Of a stretch of 5,162 bases of DNA, positions 1 through 5,162 are shown piece after piece. Every line of letters begins with the position of its first letter. Position 1 is the stretch's first letter. Source of the stretch: CAYSPU01 sp964432995 (GTDB lineage: Bacteria > Verrucomicrobiota > Verrucomicrobiia > Limisphaerales > JAHDYP01); NCBI GenBank assembly GCA_964432995.1, contig CAYSPU010000340.1:1-5162 (forward strand), given 5' to 3'. The notes beneath the pieces were generated by a model that made no database searches, was not told where the DNA came from, and saw nothing but the letters and a program-made list of their open reading frames with translations. The position numbers and the translations under genes are program-made.

Positions 1-444
1 CTCGACGGACAACCGGGCCAGCGCCTCGTCCACGCGCTCCCGCAACTCGCGTCGTTCCAAGCCCTCCGCGGGATTGACCGGCGCCGCCGCCGGCAGCCGC
101 CGTTCCACCCCGCCTTCTTCCTCCTGCAACTGCTCGACCGATTCCTCAGGCCACCGGCTCATCTTGCGCAGGTGATCCAGCGCCAAATTGATGACGATCC
201 GCGTCACCCACGTCAGGAACTTGGATCCGCCCTGGAACTGCTCTCGCCGTTGCCAGACCTTGATCCATGCCTGCTGACTCACTTCCACGGCTTCCTCTTC
301 ATTCCGCAGGATGCTGTACGCCCGCGAGTAGACCTTGTCCCGATGCCGCGCCACCAACTCTTCGAATGCCTGCATGTCGCCTCGCTGCGCGGCGCGCACC
401 AAGGTCTCTTCCTGAGAACTGGCGTAATCGACAGTCTGCGACAT
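1..444 (-). CDS. ECF-type RNA polymerase sigma factor, N-terminal part (runs off left edge)
   Basis: An open frame of 148 codons runs from ATG at 444 to base 1 with no stop, so the C-terminus lies outside the window. The protein is typical of sigma-70 region 2 of ECF (group 4) factors. Residues about 11-47 form regions 2.1-2.2 (QEETLVRAAQRGDMQAFEEL, then HRDKVYSRAYSILRN). Residues 49-64 carry the core-binding helix (EEEAVEVSQQAWIKVW). Residues 68-94 match the promoter-melting and -10-reading segment (FQGGSKFLTWVTRIVINLAL, then DHLRK). A charged linker follows (about 98-130), and residues 133-148 look like the start of region 4. An in-frame TGA lies five codons upstream, so this is the first possible ATG. 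A GAGG motif (minus strand, 455-458) sits 10 nt before it. Family role: directs core RNA polymerase to a specific regulon. The regulon is unknown, and no anti-sigma gene is visible because the downstream side is cut off. Confidence 0.9.
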   Translation of the reverse strand, partial: MSQTVDYASSQEETLVRAAQRGDMQAFEELVARHRDKVYSRAYSILRNEEEAVEVSQQAWIKVWQRREQFQGGSKFLTWVTRIVINLALDHLRKMSRWPEESVEQLQEEEGGVERRLPAAAPVNPAEGLERRELRERVDEALARLSVE

Positions 445-633
445 GATTTGGACGCCTCAAACGGCCGGCATATTCAACGCCGGACCGGCCACGGATGCCC
501 GTACCCCCTCCCAGTCCCGTTCCCGCGGCCCGTGCCCCTGCTCGAAGCAGCAGCGGAGCAAAGGGCGGCAGGGCGTCCCTCAGGGCATGGATCCGGTGCG
601 CGCATGGCCCCCATTCCGAGTATCGGTTCCCCG
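445..633 (-). other. Intergenic gap between hisB and the sigma factor gene
   Basis: There is no convincing gene in these 189 bases. On the minus strand the gap would be the leader and promoter region of the sigma factor. It holds a 5-bp inverted repeat (465-469 with 479-483, 9-nt AT-rich loop) about 20 bases before the sigma start codon; it can alternatively pair as GGCCGG/CCGGCC (463-468 with 485-490). A small hairpin at 538-550 (5-bp stem, 3-nt loop) has no following T-run, so I do not call a terminator. Two GGAAC motifs on the minus strand (626-630 and 519-523) recall ECF -35 elements, but no convincing -10 partner is evident. Nothing here is firm enough to name as a promoter. Confidence 0.35.
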
Positions 634-1296
634 CTACAACCTGCCCTTGGTACTCGGCAACACGCCGGCAATCCGCGGGTCCCGTTGGCAGGCCATGTCC
701 ACCGCCTTGGCGAACGCCTTGAACAGGCACTCGACCACGTGGTGCGGTTCCTCGCCATACAGCAACTCGAGGTGCAGGTTGCAGCGCGCCTCGTTGGCAA
801 AACCCTGAAAGAACTCGCGGGCCAACCCGAACCGAAACGCGCTGGACATGTCCTGGTTCTGCTCGCGGCGGGTCAACTGCTTATAAGCCAGCGAATCGAG
901 TCCGCGCCACACCAGGAAGGGGCGTCCGCTGAAATCAACAACACATCGCGCAAGGCATTCGTCCATAGGCACATACGACTCTCCGGTGAACGGATTCCTC
1001 GGGTCAAAACCCGTCCCATATCGCCGAACGCCTTTCTTGTCCCCAAGCGCCTGCAACACTGCCTGTCCCAAGGCGATCCCACAGTCCTCCACGGTGTGGT
1101 GCGCATCCACCTCCAGATCGCCCCGACAGCTCAGCCGCAGGTTGACGACCGCATGCTTGGCAAATAGCGTCAGCATGTGGTCGAAGAACGGGATCCCGGT
1201 CCGGATCCTGCCTTCCCCGCGCCCTTCCAGGTCCAGTCGCAGACGGATGCGGGTTTCCCGCGTGACCCGGATGATCTCCGCCTGGCGTTTGTGCAT
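634..1296 (-). CDS. hisB: Imidazoleglycerol-phosphate dehydratase HisB
   Basis: This 220-residue enzyme dehydrates imidazole glycerol phosphate to imidazole acetol phosphate in cytoplasmic histidine biosynthesis. Both metal-binding repeats are visible: FFDHML (37-42) with DAHHTVED (64-71, His66, His67, Glu70), and the second-half GEEPHHVVE (181-189, His185, His186, Glu189). Also present are YVPMDECLARCVVDFSGRP (108-126) and the closing GVLPSTKGRL (211-220). It is the dehydratase alone, without the phosphatase domain fused to it in enterobacteria. It is about 20-25 residues longer than usual monofunctional HisB. The excess sits in two places: about 11 residues between RRYG (91-94) and YVPMDE, and about 10-12 between residues 131 and 157. 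ATG at 1296 is the first possible start, because an in-frame TAA lies four codons upstream. No Shine-Dalgarno is evident. No other his gene is in the window. Confidence 0.97.
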   Translation of the reverse strand: MHKRQAEIIRVTRETRIRLRLDLEGRGEGRIRTGIPFFDHMLTLFAKHAVVNLRLSCRGDLEVDAHHTVEDCGIALGQAVLQALGDKKGVRRYGTGFDPRNPFTGESYVPMDECLARCVVDFSGRPFLVWRGLDSLAYKQLTRREQNQDMSSAFRFGLAREFFQGFANEARCNLHLELLYGEEPHHVVECLFKAFAKAVDMACQRDPRIAGVLPSTKGRL

Positions 1297-1297
1297 G

Positions 1298-1322
1298 CGC
1301 CCGATTTAGCAGAACTCGGGCG
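1298..1322 (-). promoter_or_regulatory. Inverted repeat directly upstream of the hisB start codon
   Basis: CGCCCGA at 1298-1304 and TCGGGCG at 1316-1322 form a perfect 7-bp stem with an 11-nt loop, ending one base before the hisB ATG. As RNA it would sit over the place where a ribosome binding site should be. As DNA it could be an operator. There is no following T-run, so it is not an intrinsic terminator. The repeat is directly visible; any regulatory function is inference. Confidence 0.4.
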
Positions 1323-1332
1323 GGAAAGTCAC
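1303..1332 (-). promoter_or_regulatory. Possible weak hisB promoter
   Basis: On the minus strand, GTGACT (1327-1332) resembles a -35 box at 4 of 6 positions. TAAATC (1303-1308), preceded by TGC as in extended -10 sites, matches a -10 at only 3 of 6. The spacing is 18 nt. If it were used, transcription would begin within a few bases of the ATG, giving an almost leaderless mRNA, which would fit the missing Shine-Dalgarno. The match is poor and could be chance. It is listed because hisB has only about 60 bp of non-repeat sequence upstream and needs a promoter there unless fkp transcription reads through. Confidence 0.2.
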
Positions 1333-1356
1333 CCAAAAGGTCATCGGCGGCGGGCG

Positions 1357-1388
1357 AGTGTGGTGTCTCTCCATTGGCTAGCGTTTCG
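1357..1388 (+). repeat. Left terminal inverted repeat of the element
   Basis: This 32-bp arm begins AGTGTGGTGTCTCTCC and ends GCGTTTCG. It is the reverse complement of 1598-1629 except at 1380. Pairing stops abruptly just outside the ends (1356 does not pair with 1630) and is lost on the inner side after 1388. That sets sharp boundaries. This end lies about 60 bp upstream of the hisB start. Confidence 0.9.
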
Positions 1389-1398
1389 CCGCAAGGAG

Positions 1399-1479
1399 TT
1401 TTCGCCTCCCGCTAGGCGCGAGCGACGCGCATACCCGCGGTGGTCTGTAAGGAGCGAGCAACGCCGCGGGAGGCGAAAA
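1399..1479. repeat. Internal hairpin A of the element
   Basis: TTTTCGCCTCCCGC (1399-1412) is the exact reverse complement of 1466-1479, a 14-bp stem. The 53-nt loop contains an imperfect direct repeat of 14 bases, 1415-1428 and 1451-1464, matching at 12 positions (core GCGAGC). Eight bases of the second copy (CGAGCAAC, 1455-1462) recur inverted at 1525-1532 in the loop of hairpin B, so the two loops could also pair with each other. Confidence 0.8.
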
Positions 1480-1499
1480 GAACTGCGGCCCGGAGGGTG

Positions 1500-1595
1500 G
1501 CGCCGAAAATGGCCCCGGGGCTTTGTTGCTCGTCGGTCACAGCCCGCTGCGGGGATGCTCCCTCCTCGCGCCTCGCCCCGGGCCATTTTGGGCGC
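1500..1595. repeat. Internal hairpin B of the element
   Basis: The arm at 1500-1521 (GCGCCGAAAATGG, then CCCCGGGGC) pairs with 1575-1595 over about 20 base pairs, with one mismatch (1505) and one single-base bulge in the run of C. The loop of about 53 nt has no recognised motif. The stem ends two bases before the right terminal repeat, so it abuts the outer stem in a fold. Confidence 0.8.
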
Positions 1596-1597
1596 AA

Positions 1598-1629
1598 CGA
1601 AACGCCAGCCAATGGAGAGACACCACACT
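1598..1629 (-). repeat. Right terminal inverted repeat of the element, overlapping the fkp stop codon
   Basis: This is the partner arm of 1357-1388, with 31 of 32 bases complementary. Its outermost two bases (1629 and 1628, A and G on the minus strand) form the second and third base of the fkp TAG stop; the T at 1630 comes from flanking sequence. In minus-strand RNA the single mismatch becomes a U-G wobble (1380 U with 1606 G), so a read-through transcript of fkp could form an uninterrupted 32-bp helix. Confidence 0.9.
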
Positions 1630-4537
1630 AACTTCGTGTGACCTGCAGACCCGTGTTCGACAATGCCAGGTCGACGAATCGCGCCTTGGGGTTGGGCGCC
1701 CGTTCCTCGAGCGTCCGGCGGACCCGGCTGGCAGCATCGACATCCTTGGCCAGGAGGAGCAGGTAGCCGCCGCCGCCAGCCCCGAGGAGCTTGGCTCCGG
1801 CTAGATCGGCACTCAGGGACTCCAGAATCTGTCGCACGGCAGGCGGATTGGTCCCGCGGTCGAGTCGCTGATTCAGTTCCCAACTGACGCCTATCGATCG
1901 GCAGAGGGCTGCGTAGTCCGCCTGCTGCAGGGCAGCGAAGGCCAGATCCGCATTGGCGCCGATTTCCGACAGCGTGGCCAGATGCTCAGGGGAATTGAGG
2001 AACACGCCGCGAACCACCTCCTGGAGGATGCCTTTCGCCATCCGGGTGAGGCCCGTGTAGTAGAGCAGAATCCGGTGATTGGCGTATTCAGGTTCGAACA
2101 GATGGTCTGGCAGCCACCGGAGAGTCGGCTGCTGGATCAGCCCGGGCAGAGTCTCAATGCGCTTGATCCCGCGGAAGATCCCGCCGGCCTGATCCTGCCA
2201 TCCCCCGCCGGTAGTCATCATCTGCTCGACCGCCAAGGTGCGGGCGAAGAGGATGTGCCGGTCCCAGCCCAGGCCGCAGAGATCGCTGAGCACCGCCAGG
2301 AGCGTCGCCGCGAGAATGCTGCTGGTACCGAGTCCGGAACCCTTAGGCACCGCCGCCAGAAGCGAAACCTCGATGCCACCCCCAAAGTCCTCCAGTTGCG
2401 CGCGCAGAGTCGGGAACCCTCCCCGCGCGTGGAACCGCGGAACGAAACCCGCCAAGGCAAAGGCCGCCTTGGCCAGAGCGAAAGCGCTGCCCGGGGTGTC
2501 GAACGTCCCCAGTGCTTCGTAGGTGTCGACCCGTTCTTCCGTGCCCAGGTCGATCGAGCGGATCACGATCTCCTTCGTCTCCGACAGGCGGGCGAAGACC
2601 TGGAGTGGCGGCTGGCCGTTGAGGTCGACGGCCACGTTGACCACGCGCCCCCCATTCTCGAGGCAGTAGGGCGGCGTGTCCGTCCAACCGCCCGCCAAAT
2701 CCAGGCGCACCGGACTTCGGCCCCAGACGATCTGGTCTTCTTGAACCGAACACCGGGGAAGCGCCGGCGCCAACTGCGCTTCGTGTTCAATCAGCTCCCG
2801 CAAACGGGCGAACGCCGCGGCCTCACAACGCTCCCACCCCTCCCGCCCCCGCGCGCGCATCCAAGCCGCCCGCACCATCTCCTCCCGCACGCCCAGCATC
2901 GAGTCCGCGACGTTTCCCAAGGGGAGATCGGCCAGCGTGGATTCCGCGCGCGATTCGGCCAGCAGCTTCGCGGTCGCCTCGAGGTTCAACCGGAAGAACA
3001 TGCCCTCGGCGCGATGCCGCAATAGAGGCACGAGGCACTCCTGACGCCGACCAGCCCGCCCCCGATACAGCCGGGTCAGATTCGCCTGTTGCATCAAGTC
3101 GTCCGCCGAGAGCCGGCGGGCGGCCAGCCAACGCCGCGCGCACTCGGGGCGGCGCGGCGGACGGGAGGCCACAAGCCAACTGAGGAAATCCGCATCGATC
3201 TGTGCCTGCGGCAGCACGGGGAAGAGCGGCGCGTCCTGGAGATCCGTTTCCGGGGCAATGCCCGCCGCCGTCAGGGAGAGGTCGCGCGCCGCAAGCCACT
3301 CCTGCAACGGGCGCTCAAGCCATCCGGCGTCCCCCGCACCCGCCGTCCCCCGAAAGGCGTCTTCCATGCCGTAGGCGCGAATGGCGAAGTCCGCTTCGCC
3401 CACCGGGACGAAATCCAGACAGACCCCGGCCTCCAGCCGCAGCCGCCAGTCGTTCTCCGGCACATTCGTCAATACGTGCCGACAGGAAAGCTCCCAACCG
3501 GCCGGGACCACGCTGTTTTCCACCCACAACGTGTGATGCGTCTCCCGCCCCCGGACCGGGGCGAACCTCGAGTTGAGAATGAACTGATCCGGATGCCGCC
3601 ACGTCGCCACCACGCTCCCCTCCCCTTCCCCCGCGTAGCGATTCTGCAACAGGGACATCGACTCGACCAACTGCCGGCTTGTCCCCAAATGGTAGAACTC
3701 CGGCTCCGGCAAGGGCACCACCGCACTCGTGAGACCGCCAGTCTCCGGATCCGGCTCCGCAGGCCGCTCGCCCAGGGAAAGCCCAAACCCGGCGTACAAC
3801 TCATAGAACCGCGGGGTTGTCCCGCTTCCATCCGAGCGGACCGCTTCCACGCCCGTCTTCCTCAACAGCACCTCCACCGCCCGCTCGCTCAACAGCCACA
3901 TCCCGGTGTCGACCCAGAAGGCATGGTCCCGGGACAGTTCCCGAATCCGGTCGGCCGGCGGTTTCTGGAGAAAGAACGCGAGAGCCCCGGGTCGTCCTCG
4001 GGGGCAGAAGAAGACGCCGAACGGTGACGCTTGTTCCGGGGCGACGGGCATTCCCAGACCCAGGACGTCCACCCTGGGGAACGGCGGAAGCGGGCGACCA
4101 AAGCGCAACAGAACGTCGCCGCTGGTCACCATGACCGCGTACGCCCCCGTGGCGTGATCGAGAATGCGCCGATACTCGGGTGCCTGCAAATCCAACAGGG
4201 TCTGATCAAGGCGCTGCCCTCGGGACCACCGCAGGACAGGAACAGGCATTAGCGGCTTGCCCACCACCGCATAAGCCGGAAGCCGACGGCTGCGGCCGCC
4301 GCCATGAATGATCAGCTTCCGGCTGGACCGAAGCCATTCCGCGAAGGAAAGCGCCCCCCCCAGTCGCCGCCAGGCCGCGAGCAGCAAGTGCACCGTGGCC
4401 CCGCCGGAACCCAGGTTGCCCCCCGGCGGATCGCAGTCGGCATACCACTCGGGCGGCCGACGGTCTTCCAGGGAGGCGAAGCCACCGGCAATCGATGCCG
4501 GCAGCGAAAGCAGATGCTGGATGGCGCCCGAGGTCAC
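1628..4537 (-). CDS. fkp: Bifunctional L-fucokinase / L-fucose-1-phosphate guanylyltransferase (Fkp-type)
   Basis: This 969-residue cytoplasmic enzyme belongs to the Bacteroides Fkp type of similar length (about 950). It phosphorylates L-fucose with ATP, then joins fucose-1-phosphate to GMP from GTP to give GDP-L-fucose for glycan fucosylation. The N-terminal transferase half shows GGNLGSGGAT (39-48), a nucleotidyltransferase loop IIHGGGRSRRLP (76-87) with GKPLMPVP (93-100), and FYHLGTSRQL (281-290) at the expected start of the beta-helix linker. The C-terminal GHMP kinase half has all three motifs: GRSPVRLDLAGGWTDTPP (606-623), PKGSGLGTSS (731-740) and LGAGGGGYLLLL (918-929), plus the fucokinase signature EQMMTTGGGWQDQAGG (771-786). 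The start is GTG at 4537, overlapping the trxB stop; no Shine-Dalgarno is evident, so translational coupling is likely. No transmembrane segment or signal peptide is seen. Related six-carbon or seven-carbon sugars are possible alternative substrates. The stop TAG is completed by the adjoining repeat element. Confidence 0.93.
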   Translation of the reverse strand: MTSGAIQHLLSLPASIAGGFASLEDRRPPEWYADCDPPGGNLGSGGATVHLLLAAWRRLGGALSFAEWLRSSRKLIIHGGGRSRRLPAYAVVGKPLMPVPVLRWSRGQRLDQTLLDLQAPEYRRILDHATGAYAVMVTSGDVLLRFGRPLPPFPRVDVLGLGMPVAPEQASPFGVFFCPRGRPGALAFFLQKPPADRIRELSRDHAFWVDTGMWLLSERAVEVLLRKTGVEAVRSDGSGTTPRFYELYAGFGLSLGERPAEPDPETGGLTSAVVPLPEPEFYHLGTSRQLVESMSLLQNRYAGEGEGSVVATWRHPDQFILNSRFAPVRGRETHHTLWVENSVVPAGWELSCRHVLTNVPENDWRLRLEAGVCLDFVPVGEADFAIRAYGMEDAFRGTAGAGDAGWLERPLQEWLAARDLSLTAAGIAPETDLQDAPLFPVLPQAQIDADFLSWLVASRPPRRPECARRWLAARRLSADDLMQQANLTRLYRGRAGRRQECLVPLLRHRAEGMFFRLNLEATAKLLAESRAESTLADLPLGNVADSMLGVREEMVRAAWMRARGREGWERCEAAAFARLRELIEHEAQLAPALPRCSVQEDQIVWGRSPVRLDLAGGWTDTPPYCLENGGRVVNVAVDLNGQPPLQVFARLSETKEIVIRSIDLGTEERVDTYEALGTFDTPGSAFALAKAAFALAGFVPRFHARGGFPTLRAQLEDFGGGIEVSLLAAVPKGSGLGTSSILAATLLAVLSDLCGLGWDRHILFARTLAVEQMMTTGGGWQDQAGGIFRGIKRIETLPGLIQQPTLRWLPDHLFEPEYANHRILLYYTGLTRMAKGILQEVVRGVFLNSPEHLATLSEIGANADLAFAALQQADYAALCRSIGVSWELNQRLDRGTNPPAVRQILESLSADLAGAKLLGAGGGGYLLLLAKDVDAASRVRRTLEERAPNPKARFVDLALSNTGLQVTRS
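4534..4537 (-). promoter_or_regulatory. GTGA stop/start overlap coupling trxB to fkp
   Basis: On the minus strand the four bases GTGA contain the GTG start of fkp and the TGA stop of trxB. The 20 bases before the GTG show no purine-rich ribosome binding site, so fkp translation most likely depends on ribosomes finishing trxB. The overlap is directly visible; coupling is inferred from the well-known behaviour of such overlaps. It also supports GTG over any later start for fkp. Confidence 0.75.
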
Positions 4538-5162
4538 TGCTTTAAACCGGCAAGATAGCGTTCGGCCTCAATCGCCGCGGCACAGCCCATGCCCGCCGCC
4601 GTGATGGCCTGCCGATACACCCGGTCCACGCAGTCCCCTGCCGCGAACACCCCGGGGATCCTCATCGCCGCCCCTCGCTGCGGCACCAGGTAGCCCTGCT
4701 CGTCCCTATCCAACACCCCATGGAATAGCTGCGTGTTGGGCACATGGCCGATCGCGATGAAGACGCCCGCGCAGGCGAGCGCCGTTTCTTCGCCTGTCTT
4801 CACGTTCTTCACGCGCACCCCGGTCACCTTGTCCTGCTTGACGTCGAGGATCTCGGTCACCACCGAGTCCCACACCGGGCGCACCTTCGGGTTGGCCAAC
4901 ACCCGCTCCGCCATGATCTTCGAGGCGCGCAGTTGGTCCCGGCGATGAACGAGATACACGACCGAGCCGAACCGGGTCAGATACTGCGCTTCTTCGCACG
5001 CGGAATCGCCTCCGCCCACCACCACCAGCGGTTGGTTCCGGAACACCGGCAACGCCCCGTCACACGTGGCACAGTACGTCACCCCTTTCTTCTCCAGCGC
5101 CTGCTCACTCGGCAATCCCAGGTGCCGATGCCCCGCTCCACTCGCCACGATCAACGACTGCG
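4534..5162 (-). CDS. trxB: Thioredoxin reductase, C-terminal part (runs off right edge)
   Basis: The frame is open to the right edge, so the N-terminal FAD-binding segment is missing; 208 complete codons are seen. Family role: an FAD enzyme that passes electrons from NADPH through its CxxC disulfide to thioredoxin in the cytoplasm. Visible in order are IVASGAGHRHLGLPSE, the redox-active CATC (codons 5062-5073), the NADPH-binding GGGDSACEEA (4987-5016), the HRRDQLRAS segment that typically contacts the NADPH 2'-phosphate, and the C-terminal FAD signature GVFAAGDCVDRVYRQAITAA, followed by GMGCAAAIEAERYL. The order of CATC between two nucleotide-binding parts is that of bacterial low-molecular-weight TrxB. 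All catalytic residues in the visible part are intact, and the C-terminus is of normal length. The TTG at 5154 is within the open frame and is not the true start. An NADPH-dependent ferredoxin or alkyl hydroperoxide reductase relative is less likely. Confidence 0.93.
   Translation of the reverse strand, partial: QSLIVASGAGHRHLGLPSEQALEKKGVTYCATCDGALPVFRNQPLVVVGGGDSACEEAQYLTRFGSVVYLVHRRDQLRASKIMAERVLANPKVRPVWDSVVTEILDVKQDKVTGVRVKNVKTGEETALACAGVFIAIGHVPNTQLFHGVLDRDEQGYLVPQRGAAMRIPGVFAAGDCVDRVYRQAITAAGMGCAAAIEAERYLAGLKQ

Larger units (their letters stand above)
1357..1629. mobile_element. MITE-like non-autonomous structured repeat element (273 bp)
   Basis: The element is bounded by 32-bp terminal inverted repeats (1357-1388 and 1598-1629) identical at 31 positions; 1380 against 1606 is the only mismatch. 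Inside are two more inverted repeats side by side (1399-1412 with 1466-1479, and 1500-1521 with 1575-1595). One strand can therefore fold as a long outer stem carrying two hairpins. No transposase or other protein family is recognisable inside; the frames across it are low-complexity Arg/Pro/Ser-rich shadows. Size, near-perfect terminal repeats and lack of coding capacity fit a MITE or a REPIN-like palindromic repeat mobilised in trans. No target-site duplication is visible: the bases outside the two ends (cgggcg to the left, aacttc to the right) do not match. Copy number cannot be judged from one window. Alternatively it may be a structured RNA locus or a large intergenic palindrome. Confidence 0.7.

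Noticed and set aside
538..550. Small hairpin downstream of hisB as a terminator
   Set aside because: The stem is only 5 bp with a 3-nt loop, and no T-run follows on the minus strand.
172..1167. Long plus-strand open frame opposite the sigma factor and hisB
   Set aside because: It runs antisense to two clear protein families, has no recognisable domain, and its composition (many Arg, Pro, His) is that of a G+C-rich shadow frame.
1399..1595. CRISPR-like array or tandem repeats in the region between fkp and hisB
   Set aside because: The repeats are inverted pairs plus a single imperfect direct pair, not regularly spaced direct repeats with unique spacers, and no cas gene is near.
1348..1638. 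Target-site duplication around the element
   Set aside because: Bases just outside the two ends (left cgggcg, right aacttc) do not match at any short length I tried, so no duplication is claimed.
1177..1883. Open frames across the repeat element on both strands (1177-1641 plus, 1341-1883 minus)
   Set aside because: They read through palindromic arms and into hisB or fkp out of frame. The same short peptide pattern appears from both terminal repeats, as expected from inverted DNA repeats, not from a gene.
1982..4027. Two long plus-strand open frames (1982-3025 and 3089-4027) inside fkp
   Set aside because: They lie wholly antisense to a full-length conserved enzyme, and their translations show no domain or family signature. 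Long shadow frames are expected at this G+C content.

Overview
The window is a G+C-rich (about two thirds by eye) piece of a bacterial chromosome in which every recognisable gene lies on the minus strand. Read in the direction of transcription, from high to low coordinates, the order is: the C-terminal part of a thioredoxin reductase (trxB, cut by the right edge), a bifunctional L-fucokinase / fucose-1-phosphate guanylyltransferase (fkp), a non-coding structured repeat element, imidazoleglycerol-phosphate dehydratase (hisB), and the N-terminal part of an ECF-type RNA polymerase sigma factor (cut by the left edge).

The host cannot be named with certainty. High G+C, an Fkp-type fused fucose salvage enzyme, an ECF sigma factor, weak or absent Shine-Dalgarno sequences, a lone hisB with extra loops and an interspersed palindromic repeat would together suit a Verrucomicrobiota-type (PVC group) genome. 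This is an inference from overall character, not from a marker gene.

Region by region: 4534-5162 is the CATC-containing half of TrxB. Its TGA stop overlaps the GTG start of fkp in the tetranucleotide GTGA, so the two are probably one translationally coupled unit. Fkp (1628-4537, 969 aa) has a complete guanylyltransferase half followed by a complete GHMP kinase half, and would convert L-fucose to GDP-L-fucose through fucose-1-phosphate. At its 3' end begins a 273-bp element (1357-1629) bounded by 32-bp inverted repeats that match at 31 positions. It holds two further long inverted repeats, so a single strand could fold as a three-way junction. Its terminal bases supply two of the three bases of the fkp stop codon. 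About 60 bp beyond the element is hisB (634-1296), preceded by a 7-bp inverted repeat directly at the start codon. After a 189-bp gap comes the sigma factor gene (444 to beyond base 1).

The enzymes belong to unrelated pathways (thiol redox, fucose activation, histidine synthesis, transcription control). Apart from the trxB-fkp coupling there is no evidence of one shared system. The most unusual object is the structured repeat element between fkp and hisB.
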